From: Bugulina stolonifera
Lineage: Eukaryota > Bryozoa > Gymnolaemata > Cheilostomatida > Bugulidae
Assembly (NCBI GenBank): GCA_935421135.1
Contig: OW285197.1
Coordinates: 13,955,223-14,019,222, forward strand
DNA length: 64,000 nucleotides
Reading direction: 5' to 3'
Below are positions 54,501-57,382 of the stretch, in pieces (the first letter of the stretch is position 1; each line of letters begins with the position of its first letter). Both the position numbers and the translations under genes were made by a program. A model generated the notes under the pieces. It had not been told where the DNA came from. It was given only the letters and a program-made list of their open reading frames with translations, and did not search any database.

Positions 54501-57382
54501 CTTGTAACTTCTGTAACCACTGGCAATGTAAATAAATATAAATATGTAACCCATGTAACTAACGTATGAATAAGTATATAATTATAATCTCTTGTAACCA
54601 TGTAACCAATAATAAATTGAGTTGCTGACGAGGGTAGGATATTGACTTGTGCAGTTATAATACGCTGTCTACTGCCATATTGTAGTTATAATACACTGTC
54701 TACTGTCATATTGTAGTTATAATACACTGTCTACTGTCATATTGTAGTTATAATACGCTGTCTACTGTCATATTGTAGACAGGAATGAATGCAGTGAATT
54801 GAACATACAGTGTGGATTAGAGGAGAGATGCTTCAACCAGAGAGGTACATACCAGTGTATAGATGTATCGTGTCCTACAGACTATGTTAGACTAGACTCA
54901 GGGTAAGTCTTACACTATCTTACACCATGTACCTACTGTACGTGTACCTACTGTACGTGTACCTACTGTACGTGTACCTACTGTACGTGTACCTACTGTA
55001 CGTGTACCTACATGTATCTACATGTACCTACTGTACGTGTACCTACTGTACGTGTACCTACTGTACGTGTACCTACTGTACGTGTACCTACTGTACGTGT
55101 ACCTACTGTACGTGTACCTACTGTACGTGTACCTACTGTACGTGTACCTACTGTACGTGTACCTACTGTACGTGTACCTACTGTACATTGTACTTACAAT
55201 GTATTTACATGTGCTTATTATTAGCATTAAATTGTAAATGTATTAACATGTAACTATATACATGTACATTATCACATGTAGATTGTATATAACATGTTAT
55301 CATGTACAATGTATGTACAGAGGTTGTGCCTCGCCTATCACACGTATAAAGTGAAGTAAAGGCCTCCATTCAGTCACTAATGACAATGGAATGCTGGGAA
55401 AATACCCAGCAGCCAGCATTGCCTTTAGCAATGAAGCTTTCTGCTAGTTATACAACACTGCTCTTCATCTCATGTGTGGGGTAATCCTGTGTGATCACAG
55501 GAATGTATACCAGACCAGGCCACACATGGATGCATATACGTATACCATATATGGTATATCTACAGAGGTTGTGCCTTGCCTATCATACGTATACACTGTA
55601 TATATACAATGTACATGTACATTACCATATATGGTATATCTACAGAGGTTGTGCCTTGCCTATCATACGTATACACTGTATATATACAATGTACATGTAC
55701 ATTACCATATATGGTATATCTACAGAGGTTGTGCCTTGCCGTGCTCTAAGAGACCAGACCTTCCCTGTCTGAGTGGAATGTTTGTGGATGTCATAGAGTT
55801 CCACACCCTGGCTATACCTTCCGGTATACCAGCCTATCAGGTGAGTCGATACTATCTTCACCCACTAGCTGTCCAATGAGATAGTCCGTTGCATTGGCTG
55901 TCCAATGAGAGTCATTTATGTACTATCTGGTGATGCATACATTCATTGTTGTGCTGCCAACACAGTAAAGGCAGCTTCCTGTTTCAAACTGAGTGATAGA
56001 ATGACTCACTATGAGGTCTAGTCACCCCTCAGGCTCTCCACTCAGTTATATCTCTGTATCTATTGAGAGTTGCCTTCCCTTTGTGTGAATACTAGAAAAG
56101 ACTGTTTGGGTTTTATAGTCATTGAACTTTTGCTGGTAACAATTCAGAGTTGTCTAGCCTTGGAACAAGAGTATTTTATAATAAAAGATGATGGTGTGTG
56201 TTAGTTAGTAATTTGATAACAAACAGAAGTCCTAGCGGCATCATCAGAGGCAGAGGACTAGTGTTGGATATTAGGAAAAAATCTGACAATGCGTCCCATA
56301 CTACCATTTACTTTTTGTAACATAAAATCTAAACCATTGGAGGGCAGAATAGATCTACATAGGTGATGGGTTTAACCTGGAGTGGGCAGTCGTAGGAGGG
56401 TCACTAGTTGAATGGAGTGGACAGTCATAGGAGGATCACTTGTTGAATGGAGTGGACAGTCGTAGGAGGGTCACTAGTTGAATAGAGTGGACAGTCGTAG
56501 GAGGGTCACTAGTAGAGTGGACAGTCGTAGGAGGGTCACTAGTTCAGTAGAGTGGACAGTCATAGTACGGTCACTATATTATATGTGTACTGACTTGTGT
56601 TTCAGGATCTACTTCGACTGACAGCGTTTAATCAGAATCATGAGCAGCTGCCTAATACAGAGTTTATTATAGCTGAGAATGACCTTGACAGCTTTGAAAT
56701 ACGGGTGGAAGACGGTGAGTGACGTCATATTCTAATTTCTAGAACTAAGGCTATCAGGCGCTATCCCAGGGTCTATAATCTAATGTGTGTCTGTGTATTG
56801 GTGGTTTTTATTTTAATACAAATTCAGTACAATAAGTTCTCATGAGCAGACAACTCCCTAATAATATGGATTAATATGGAATACTCCTACTAGACTCTGC
56901 TTAGTGCTTCTGCTGACCACATGTCTGTAGAACCAGAACTCTCACAGAGGGTGAGAGCAGAAGGACTGTTGTGTGACGTTAAGTAAGACCCTGTCAACAC
57001 CCCGTCACCAGATCATGTCACACTCTCTTGAATGTTTGGCTCATTGATTGGTTACTGTAGTAGTTACAGTGTTGTCATTCTCTCTCCAGGTTTCATTGTA
57101 TGTTATTATAACATGATATACACCATATTCTATATACATGTGGTGGCAATTCCCTACAGTGTATGACGGATTCTAGACAGGCGCTAGACAGGTAGCTGGT
57201 AATACATTGTAGTATTATATTGCATTACAGGCAGAGGAATAGTCTCCTCCGTCACTTCTCTCCAGGCAGACACGACGTATAGACTAAGAGTTAGAGCCAC
57301 GTCATACGATGAGCGACTCTCTACTCTGCAATACCAGACTACATTCATCATATACATCAGTGTGTCAGAGTTCCCATTCTAA
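799..57382 (+). CDS. HMCN1: Hemicentin, 83 exons, 5' end outside window
   Basis: Hemicentins are secreted matrix proteins that form tracks and anchor cells to basement membranes. This assignment rests on the complete, ordered domain set: VWA, linker, 28 Ig, 6 TSP1, G2F, 8 calcium-binding EGF and a fibulin-type end. I joined 83 exons by eye. Every junction is GT-AG except one GC-AG, every phase matches its neighbour, and the sum is 12,003 nt, or 4,000 codons plus TAA. In-window residues are about 1-165 VWA, 166-377 linker, 378-2958 Ig, 2959-3297 TSP1, 3298-3538 G2F and linker, 3539-3875 EGF, 3876-4000 C-terminal module. Vertebrate HMCN1 has 44 Ig domains, so this copy has fewer. Signal peptide and VWA start are upstream of base 1. 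HMCN1 versus HMCN2 orthology cannot be decided; an invertebrate gene may be the common pro-orthologue. Exon lists are given in the domain entries. Confidence 0.95.
1261..2534. mobile_element. hAT-like non-autonomous DNA transposon (1,274 bp)
   Basis: The block begins CAGGCTTC and ends ATTCCTG, giving short CAGG...CCTG termini. It is flanked by an exact 8-bp duplication cttactat at 1253-1260 and 2535-2542. An 8-bp duplication with CAGG-type ends is typical of the hAT superfamily. The host sequence is a tandem duplication of about 75 bp whose second copy is interrupted: the copy at about 1178 resumes right of the element at 2535. Inside is very AT-rich DNA with one 61-codon open frame (1332-1517) that I do not recognise, and no transposase. 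Confidence 0.65.
3334..4944. repeat. 50-bp minisatellite, about 32 units, abutting exon 2
   Basis: The unit contains gtatactatacatgttata, then ctatgtacttgtatatgat and aatacacatg. Units differ at two main positions (act/att and gata/gatg). The array runs to the exon 2 acceptor: the last unit reads tacttgtag at the splice site where other units read tacttgtat. Confidence 0.95.
5651..5770. repeat. 30-bp tandem repeat, 4 units
   Basis: The unit is gtgtgaactagtctgtgatt followed by ggccactacg, in the intron between exons 4 and 5. Confidence 0.9.
6217..8684 (+). CDS. HMCN1: Hemicentin exons 6-9: linker between VWA and Ig1
   Basis: Exons are 6217-6354, 6747-6830, 7458-7639 and 8576-8684. Recognisable family blocks are [19 protein letters not shown], then [11 protein letters not shown], then the [19 protein letters not shown] stretch, and DGYFYLKV before the Ig array. 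The exon at 8576 reads [19 protein letters not shown] and is preceded by 27 copies of a 27-bp unit ending in its own acceptor. A MITE ends 33 bp before exon 7458, close to the branch-point region. Exon phases are 1-1, 1-1, 1-0 and 0-1. Confidence 0.92.
6421..6534. repeat. (TGTC)n microsatellite
   Basis: About 28 tetranucleotide copies with one interruption (tgta) lie 66 bp downstream of the exon 6 donor. Open frames on both strands here are repeat artefacts. Confidence 0.97.
7053..7424. mobile_element. MITE, 372 bp, with 32-bp inverted ends and 7-bp target duplication
   Basis: Left end 7053-7084 and right end 7393-7424 are inverted repeats matching at 31 of 32 positions, starting CAAAGATAGTGGAAGG. 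They are flanked by gttgtgg at 7046-7052 and 7425-7431. The interior is more GC-rich than its surroundings and has no coding frame. A 7-bp duplication occurs in some P-superfamily elements such as Galileo, but the family is not settled by this alone. It sits 33 bp upstream of the exon 8 start at 7458. Confidence 0.85.
7842..8575. repeat. 27-bp minisatellite made of exon 9 acceptor copies, about 27 units
   Basis: Each unit ends tgtatgactcacccag and restarts gtac, and the last unit is the exon 9 acceptor followed by GTACACGG. Using an upstream copy would keep frame (27 nt) but reads GTA...TGA, a premature stop. Long open frames in other phases here are artefacts of the 9-codon period. Confidence 0.95.
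8883..11011 (+). CDS. HMCN1: Hemicentin exons 10-16: Ig domains 1-4
   Basis: Exons are 8883-8991, 9190-9440, 9535-9677, 9842-9995, 10204-10315, 10576-10708 and 10864-11011. Each Ig is split over about two exons. The second half carries the tyrosine-corner motif D-x-[AG]-x-Y-x-C, for example [11 protein letters not shown] in Ig1, [11 protein letters not shown] in Ig3 and [11 protein letters not shown] in Ig4. The 9190 exon contains the end of Ig1 and start of Ig2 without an intron ([15 protein letters not shown]). Conserved tryptophans occur in RWFK, KWYK, TWRH and TWYK. Ig4 ends in LLEVG, and its donor at 11012 is the first base pair of a 1-kb minisatellite. Confidence 0.93.
11012..12010. repeat. 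27-bp minisatellite starting at the exon 16 donor, about 37 units
   Basis: The unit is atgttactattatatattat followed by atgtatt, and the exon 16 donor gtatgttac is the start of the first unit. Because 27 is a multiple of three, all three forward frames stay open (up to 387 codons), with no coding meaning. Confidence 0.95.
12173..14377 (+). CDS. HMCN1: Hemicentin exons 17-21: Ig domains 5-7
   Basis: Exons are 12173-12349, 12606-12807, 12919-13088, 13249-13371 and 14222-14377. Ig5 begins [16 protein letters not shown] and ends in the 12606 exon, which then runs without an intron into Ig6 ([17 protein letters not shown]). Ig6 finishes with [14 protein letters not shown]. Ig7 begins VPPTIEKSG and ends with [16 protein letters not shown]. 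Within exon 12606 the coding bases 12697-12710 match a short motif (aattatctcccctg) that is otherwise intronic in this window. Exons 20 and 21 are separated by a 25-bp minisatellite. Confidence 0.92.
13422..14205. repeat. 20-30-bp minisatellite in the Ig7 intron
   Basis: Units are built from taccatgagtagttg plus one to three tgtac pentamers. Variants alternate gagtagt and gaacagt. The intron ends 16 bases later at the exon 21 acceptor. Minus-strand open frames (up to 256 codons) are artefacts. Confidence 0.95.
14421..16228. repeat. 23-bp minisatellite, about 78 units
   Basis: The unit is tagtatagaaatgtgtcagt followed by tga, with t/g and a/g variants. A rare variant, gtataaaaatggg, recurs at 14726, 15301 and 15853, spaced 575 bp (25 units) and 552 bp (24 units), showing block duplication. 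Confidence 0.97.
16288..18595 (+). CDS. HMCN1: Hemicentin exons 22-27: Ig domains 8-10
   Basis: Exons are 16288-16462, 16750-16847, 17123-17242, 17433-17594, 17805-18007 and 18514-18595. Ig8 has TIIWTHNG and, unusually, tryptophan instead of tyrosine before the second cysteine ([10 protein letters not shown]). Ig9 has VIKWQKNG and [14 protein letters not shown]. Ig10 has RIVWSKDG and [14 protein letters not shown]. The donor of the 17123 exon is GC (AATG followed by gcaagt). The only nearby GT alternative, two bases after that GC in the same stretch, leads to an immediate stop, so the GC site is supported by frame as well as by sequence. Confidence 0.93.
17243..17432 (+). other. GC-AG intron inside Ig9
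   Basis: The donor is AATG followed by gcaagt and the acceptor is tgctacag at 17425-17432. The remainder of the donor (aagt) fits the strong consensus usual for GC donors. Frame on both sides (K-N-G-N-F) supports it. The intron holds about seven copies of a 19-bp unit (tgtataacattgtatgaca) at 17276-17405. Confidence 0.85.
17626..17748. repeat. 15-bp tandem repeat, about 8 units
   Basis: The unit is ccagttgttagtgaa, with gtgta and gtata variants, in the intron before Ig10. Confidence 0.9.
18008..18274. repeat. 40-bp repeat of the exon 26 donor, about 6.7 units
   Basis: The array starts at the exon 26 donor. Each unit reproduces TCAG followed by gtagtcatattagctg, then ends cacgctcctattggtcag, so six intact decoy donors follow the real one. 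Confidence 0.95.
18363..19519. repeat. Two short tandem duplications around Ig10-Ig12 introns
   Basis: A 53-bp unit (tgtggtgtatagctatgact...) occurs twice at 18363-18452. A 33-bp unit with gcattgtgggatatgttg occurs nearly three times at 19431-19519 before exon 30. Exons 27-29 lie between them. The rest of these introns shows nothing notable. Confidence 0.8.
18773..22949 (+). CDS. HMCN1: Hemicentin exons 28-36: Ig domains 11-15
   Basis: Exons are 18773-18945, 19236-19350, 19534-19667, 20178-20328, 20770-20904, 21247-21387, 21689-21891, 22012-22212 and 22784-22949. Domain starts are VPPTFETTG (Ig11), VPPRIDEHP (Ig12), VVPDIANSS (Ig13), VPPSIDPSA (Ig14) and IPPSISTVG (Ig15). Exon 35 holds the Ig14-Ig15 boundary with no intron. 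Tyrosine-corner motifs are [44 protein letters not shown] and [11 protein letters not shown]. Donors of exons 31 and 35 and the acceptor of exon 33 are copied in adjacent short repeats. Confidence 0.93.
19668..20177. other. Intron 30 of hemicentin, no feature seen
   Basis: This 510-bp intron carries no repeat array, inverted repeat or exon-like frame that I could support. Confidence 0.6.
20329..20633. repeat. 25-bp repeat of the exon 31 donor, about 12 units
   Basis: The exon ends GTGTATG and the donor is gtaggtcac. Every unit repeats (g/a)TATG followed by gtaggt, then catgtcagt. The array starts at the splice site itself. Confidence 0.95.
21196..21511. repeat. Duplicated exon 33 acceptor and a short 16-bp array after the exon
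   Basis: At 21204-21224 the sequence gtatactatag followed by ACCATGACCTGTAT is an imperfect copy of the true acceptor and first exon bases at 21236-21260. After exon 33, a caggaagtgatgtat unit occurs about five times at 21434-21511. Confidence 0.75.
22213..22291. repeat. 28-bp repeat of the exon 35 donor, 3 units
   Basis: gtaagtgaggtattgtggga begins at the donor, recurs at about 22241, and recurs again with changes (gtaggtgggacattgtggga). Confidence 0.85.
22306..22490 (+). mobile_element. tRNA-derived SINE candidate
   Basis: A pol III A box (TGGCACAGTTGG, 22317-22328) and B box (GAGTTCAAACC, 22360-22370) are correctly spaced, with the B box at the end of a tRNA-like arm ccgagaggttgtgagttc. 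The body after it resembles common animal SINE tails (ggccccgtgtt... cacgttaaaa). The 3' end is unclear. 22500-22735 may hold a second, reverse-orientation tRNA-like piece with a weaker A box. No target duplication was found. Confidence 0.55.
23151..25598 (+). CDS. HMCN1: Hemicentin exons 37-42: Ig domains 16-18
   Basis: Exons are 23151-23310, 23522-23646, 23799-23929, 24256-24409, 25011-25129 and 25439-25598. Ig16 starts EPPSISGSD and has TVRWLTNG. Ig17 starts VPPYIDGTN and has DIKWYRNG. Ig18 starts VPPTIDDSN, has both cysteines (IECPAQG and [11 protein letters not shown]), but reads TVTFLKNG where the family has T-x-T-W-x-K-x-G, so the core tryptophan is phenylalanine. Ig18's donor is followed at once by a 12-bp tandem array. 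Confidence 0.93.
23943..24073. repeat. 47-bp tandem repeat, about 3 units
   Basis: The unit contains gttatactctctctc and aactatgcagtattagtag. It lies in the intron inside Ig17. Confidence 0.9.
24410..25010. other. Intron 40 of hemicentin
   Basis: This 601-bp intron has a palindromic AT-rich stretch near 24425-24505 (tatatgatatattacatg types), a T-run near 24755 and a gggagttattcccc-type motif near 24624. No exon or mobile element was recognised. Confidence 0.5.
25605..26072. repeat. 12-bp minisatellite, about 39 units
   Basis: Units of the form actggttacactgattat start six bases after the exon 42 donor. They keep frame, so an intronic frame of about 160 codons stays open after the exon ([13 protein letters not shown]). 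The donor gtaatt is retained and no Ig-like signal follows, so I treat it as intron. Confidence 0.93.
26315..26483. repeat. 23-bp repeat of the exon 43 acceptor, about 7 units
   Basis: Each unit is tatattacag followed by TACCTGCTC, which are the acceptor and first nine bases of exon 43. The last unit continues into the exon (TACCTGCTCGGATT). Acceptors three or six units upstream are in frame and reach the exon without a stop. Confidence 0.95.
26484..30328 (+). CDS. HMCN1: Hemicentin exons 43-50: Ig domains 19-22
   Basis: Exons are 26484-26603, 26921-27085, 27749-27911, 28066-28190, 28730-28889, 29109-29233, 29448-29595 and 30209-30328. Ig19 (VPARIVKND) has SIIWFKG and [12 protein letters not shown]. 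Ig20 has KVNWYKDG and [14 protein letters not shown]. Ig21 (VPSVIPNSD) has HVNWFKDG and [14 protein letters not shown]. Ig22 (VPPSIEPSD) has TIRWYKNN and [14 protein letters not shown]. The junction before Ig20 makes the codon TTA (LPPEF), whereas most neighbouring domains begin with a valine codon. The acceptors of exons 43 and 50, with 9 and 10 exonic bases, are repeated in the introns before them. Confidence 0.93.
27135..27697. repeat. 15-bp and about 30-38-bp repeats in intron 44
   Basis: tataggtcagtagatat-type units recur at 27135-27190. A second array at 27371-27697 repeats atagcctgtggttac followed by cgtatat about ten times. The intron continues to the exon 45 acceptor at 27748. Confidence 0.9.
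28437..28706. repeat. 54-bp tandem repeat, 5 identical units
   Basis: Five nearly perfect copies of a unit starting cttatgagccagacactagt. 54 is a multiple of three, so a frame stays open into the Ig21 exon, but the acceptor tttactcag at 28729 gives the family-like start. Confidence 0.95.
29245..29398. repeat. 34-bp tandem repeat, about 4-5 units
   Basis: The unit is gtgtagtgacatgtgtgtgc followed by atgtgcttgga, after the exon 48 donor. Confidence 0.9.
29617..30208. repeat. 41-bp minisatellite ending as the exon 50 acceptor, about 14 units
   Basis: The unit is ctgtattcactgtaaatact followed by gtatgtatagtgtatatataa. The last two complete units change to ttactgtag followed by ATACCGTATG, which is exactly the acceptor and first ten bases of exon 50. 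Earlier units are diverged forms of the same site. Confidence 0.95.
30682..34643 (+). CDS. HMCN1: Hemicentin exons 51-61: Ig domains 23-28
   Basis: Exons are 30682-30830, 31118-31240, 31525-31714, 31885-31967, 32177-32364, 32512-32593, 32816-32948, 33197-33383, 33678-33809, 33967-34102 and 34416-34643. Domain starts are [45 protein letters not shown] and SPPTFLIEP. The Ig26-Ig27 and Ig27-Ig28 boundaries lie inside exons 58 and 60. Ig27 spreads over three exons. Ig28 is the last Ig ([17 protein letters not shown]) and its phase-1 donor leads into the first TSP1 module. Vertebrate hemicentin shows the same order, with the last Ig followed directly by TSP1 repeats. Confidence 0.93.
33603..33652. 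repeat. 10/20-bp tandem repeat
   Basis: gcgttacgtgat alternates with gcgtcatgtgat in the intron before exon 59. Confidence 0.85.
34110..34390. repeat. About 46-bp tandem repeat, 6 units, after the exon 60 donor
   Basis: The unit is tatagcacccattagctgta followed by ttgtatgtagtactctatagca. The intron then ends at the exon 61 acceptor. Confidence 0.9.
34797..34945. repeat. About 38-bp tandem repeat, 4 units, before TSP repeat 1
   Basis: ccaatcagttgtaagatgta recurs four times in the intron between Ig28 and TSP1. Confidence 0.85.
34988..36334 (+). CDS. HMCN1: Hemicentin exons 62-65: TSP type-1 repeats 1-4
   Basis: Exons are 34988-35158, 35512-35682, 35840-36010 and 36164-36334, each exactly 171 nt and phase 1-1, so each is one symmetric module. 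Each has the W-x-x-W-x-x-W tryptophan ladder used for C-mannosylation (WESWTEW, WSSWLPW, WTKWSPW, WSGWQAW), six cysteines, and the O-fucosylation-type motif (CSLTCG, CSATCG, CSLTCG, CSVSCG). They end in CxxxPC-type motifs as in the family. Exon 65 has a second, longer reading option, described separately. Introns here are short, 150 to 350 bp. Confidence 0.95.
35728..35812. repeat. 31-bp tandem repeat, about 3 units
   Basis: The unit is agtagaggtcattagtctat followed by atacagacaag, between TSP repeats 2 and 3. Confidence 0.85.
36335..37416 (+). CDS. HMCN1: Possible alternative hemicentin segment after TSP repeat 4 (extended exon 65 plus cassette exon)
   Basis: Past the donor at 36335 the TSP4 frame stays open to a TGT-rich tail and a stop at 36766-36768. 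A second donor at 36683 (GCAG then gtatg) has the same phase, so an exon 36164-36682 would add 116 codons. The added protein is rich in Ser, Thr, Gly and Asn, with six N-glycosylation sequons (for example NMS, NIT, NTS, NYS, NDS, NAS). A further 81-nt open segment, 37336-37416, has acceptor aacag, donor gtatgt and phase 1-1, and reads [17 protein letters not shown]. If both were used, about 143 residues would separate TSP4 from TSP5. If neither second donor nor cassette is used and the exon reads to its stop, the protein would end in a hydrophobic run ([14 protein letters not shown]) followed by basic residues. Family members I know lack this. It is inference without transcript data. Confidence 0.45.
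37417..38312. other. Intronic DNA before TSP repeat 5
   Basis: Mostly unremarkable AT-rich intron. A short array of ctactacactactagtaa units occupies 37985-38108. No further exon with a supported acceptor and donor was found. Confidence 0.5.
38313..38815 (+). CDS. HMCN1: Hemicentin exons 66-67: TSP type-1 repeats 5-6
   Basis: Exons are 38313-38483 (171 nt) and 38654-38815 (162 nt), both phase 1-1. TSP5 begins [13 protein letters not shown] and keeps six cysteines, but reads CSLPCN where the O-fucose acceptor Ser or Thr is expected. TSP6 begins [13 protein letters not shown] with CSVTCG and is three codons shorter than the others. Six TSP1 repeats is the same number as vertebrate HMCN1. Confidence 0.94.
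38870..38925. repeat. Short palindrome in intron 67
   Basis: gtacatgtacttacattata and its reverse complement flank a tatacatgtata centre, giving a perfect AT-rich hairpin of about 50 bp. Confidence 0.75.
39118..40317 (+). CDS. HMCN1: Hemicentin exons 68-71: G2F (nidogen-like beta-barrel) domain
   Basis: Exons are 39118-39276, 39399-39536, 39729-39884 and 40148-40317. Family blocks in order are [16 protein letters not shown], then [21 protein letters not shown] text ([19 protein letters not shown]), [45 protein letters not shown], and [13 protein letters not shown]. This barrel is shared with nidogens, where it binds perlecan and collagen IV. In hemicentins it follows the TSP1 repeats, as here. 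Introns are 122-263 bp, with no notable repeats. Confidence 0.95.
40417..40670. repeat. 24-bp minisatellite, about 10 units
   Basis: The unit is aggctatcaacaggtggtat followed by cctg, in intron 71. It keeps all frames, so an 8-residue periodic open frame (LLAGGILR) appears, with no support as a protein. Confidence 0.95.
40836..41175. repeat. About 36-bp repeat ending as the exon 72 acceptor, about 9 units
   Basis: The unit is tgtctgtagattacatgttt followed by ccatatatctgtg. In the last units it becomes tctgtag followed by AGTATAT, close to the true acceptor and exon start AGTCTAT at 41176. Confidence 0.92.
41176..43159 (+). CDS. HMCN1: Hemicentin exons 72-76: linker and cbEGF domains 1-4
   Basis: Exons are 41176-41275, 41561-41680, 41892-42026, 42551-42659 and 43026-43159. 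The first is the G2F-EGF linker with [17 protein letters not shown]1-4 start DTDEC, DINEC, DINEC and DIDEC (the calcium-binding signature). All carry the Asn/Asp hydroxylation pattern C-x-[DN]-x4-[FY]-x-C, such as [10 protein letters not shown] and [10 protein letters not shown]. The last cysteine of EGF3 is in the next exon. For exon 74 a second acceptor 30 bp upstream has nearly the same exon start but hits a stop after 13 codons, so 41892 is the productive start. Confidence 0.94.
42027..42425. repeat. 34-bp repeat of the exon 74 donor, about 11-12 units
   Basis: The exon ends ACTTGTATAG followed by gtaagataactcct. Every unit repeats these ten exonic bases and the donor. Using the second donor adds 34 nt and a premature stop, so only the first is productive. 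Confidence 0.96.
42807..42918. repeat. 112-bp foldback hairpin in intron 75
   Basis: The left arm starts tactatactattacagtcat and the right arm is its near-perfect reverse complement ending gactgtaatagtatagta. The centre is catgtatg near 42862. This could be a small foldback MITE, but no target duplication was established. Confidence 0.75.
42930..43025. repeat. About 45-bp repeat of the exon 76 acceptor, 3 copies
   Basis: gtttattgtttag or gtgtattgtttag followed by tagtctatgtctatg occurs twice before the real acceptor gtattgtttag at 43025. Confidence 0.85.
43340..49295. repeat. 54-bp minisatellite, about 110 units, ending as the exon 77 acceptor
   Basis: The unit is gttagtatgtatctgtatgt, then ctagtatatactgtatatta, then tatacagatatata. 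The last unit ends tatatacag followed directly by exon 77 (ATATAGACG), so the exon start matches the repeat. It fills nearly all of a 6.1-kb intron. A block of about 800 bp at 43920-44720 is repeated at 45540-46340, exactly 1,620 bp (30 units) away. Confidence 0.97.
49296..50051 (+). CDS. HMCN1: Hemicentin exons 77-79: cbEGF domains 5-7
   Basis: Exons are 49296-49436, 49606-49734 and 49932-50051, all phase 1-1. They begin DIDEC, DQDEC and DYNEC. EGF6 ([10 protein letters not shown]) and EGF7 ([10 protein letters not shown]) have the hydroxylation pattern. EGF5 has a longer spacing at this place ([13 protein letters not shown]) and so departs from it. Exon 77 directly follows the end of the 6-kb 54-bp array, whose unit ends in the same cag acceptor. 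Exon 79 ends CCTGTATAG, and those nine bases plus its donor are repeated downstream. Confidence 0.94.
50052..50300. repeat. 29-bp repeat of the exon 79 donor, about 8 units
   Basis: The exon ends CCTGTATAG followed by gtaagtaggag, and each unit repeats these nine exonic bases plus the donor, with gtaggt variants. Confidence 0.95.
50457..50559. repeat. 31-bp acceptor-like repeat, left copy of a 103-bp direct repeat
   Basis: Three units of about 31 bp containing cactgtctactgtcatattg then tagttataata. The whole 103 bp recurs at 54653-54755 on the other side of the foldback element, apparently without change. Confidence 0.9.
50560..54652. mobile_element. Foldback-type transposable element, 4,093 bp, non-autonomous
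   Basis: Terminal inverted repeats begin GCACAAGTCAATATCC at 50560 and end as its complement at 54652. They are identical for about 137 bp, then both continue as tandem 50-bp units (ggttacatatttatatttat, then ttacaacgccagtggttaca, then gaagttacaa): about 28 units left, about 37 right, with 46-bp variants. The unique centre, about 52080-52640, has no gene. The flanks show agttataata on both sides (50550-50559, 54653-54662). Long inverted arms made of tandem units are the hallmark of foldback elements (FB and Galileo in Drosophila, TU in sea urchin). 9-10-bp duplications fit Mutator-like elements, but the flanking 31-bp array blurs the duplication length. Long open frames on both strands are repeat artefacts. 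Confidence 0.85.
52080..52640. other. Unique core of the foldback element
   Basis: AT-rich single-copy DNA with no frame of note. It contains two gggaaataactcc / gttatctcccctt motifs that are also dispersed elsewhere in the window. No transposase is present, so any movement would need help from another element. Confidence 0.6.
54653..54778. repeat. 31-bp repeat ending as the exon 80 acceptor, 4 units
   Basis: Units end actgtcatattgtag. The last is the true acceptor of exon 80, and the three before it continue ttataata instead of exon sequence. Confidence 0.93.
54779..54902 (+). CDS. HMCN1: Hemicentin exon 80: cbEGF domain 8
   Basis: The exon reads [13 protein letters not shown] and continues [10 protein letters not shown], then [12 protein letters not shown], matching the last EGF of hemicentins (six cysteines, hydroxylation pattern intact). 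It enters in phase 1 and leaves in phase 2. A 4.7-kb intron containing the foldback element separates it from EGF7. The acceptor (tcatattgtag) is the last of a set of seven 31-bp units, three on the far side of the inserted element and four on this side. Confidence 0.93.
54938..55190. repeat. 15-bp minisatellite, about 17 units
   Basis: The unit is gtacctactgtacgt, starting about 35 bases after the exon 80 donor. It is in all frames on both strands, giving false frames of about 70-108 codons. Confidence 0.96.
55316..55725. repeat. 80-bp repeat of the exon 81 acceptor, 3 units plus an older copy
   Basis: tatatctacag followed by AGGTTGTGCCTTGCC appears at 55555, 55635 and 55715 (the last real), spaced exactly 80 bp. 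A diverged copy (gtacagAGGTTGTGCCTCGCC) is at 55316. Fifteen exonic bases are copied each time. One or two units shift frame. Confidence 0.93.
55726..57382 (+). CDS. HMCN1: Hemicentin exons 81-83: fibulin-type C-terminal module and stop
   Basis: Exons are 55726-55840, 56606-56714 and 57231-57382. They read [16 protein letters not shown], then [36 protein letters not shown], and finally [18 protein letters not shown] before TAA at 57380-57382. This is the module that closes fibulins and hemicentins, and the ending parallels the vertebrate FIVYIAVS-type ending. The first 15 bases of exon 81 (AGGTTGTGCCTTGCC) occur four times with their acceptor in the preceding intron, once with a base change. 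Confidence 0.94.
55841..56605. repeat. Intron 81 with 34-bp repeat at 56374-56575
   Basis: gagtggacagtcgtaggagg followed by gtcactagttgaat occurs about six times. The first 500 bp of the intron show nothing else notable. Confidence 0.85.

Noticed and set aside
50611..54554. Open frames of up to 637 codons on both strands
   Set aside because: The 50-bp unit has no stop in any frame; the frames only mirror the foldback arms and show no protein-like conservation.
50457..54755. LTR retrotransposon, because of the 103-bp direct repeats
   Set aside because: The flanks are 31-bp tandem units; inside are inverted arms with no reverse-transcriptase coding.
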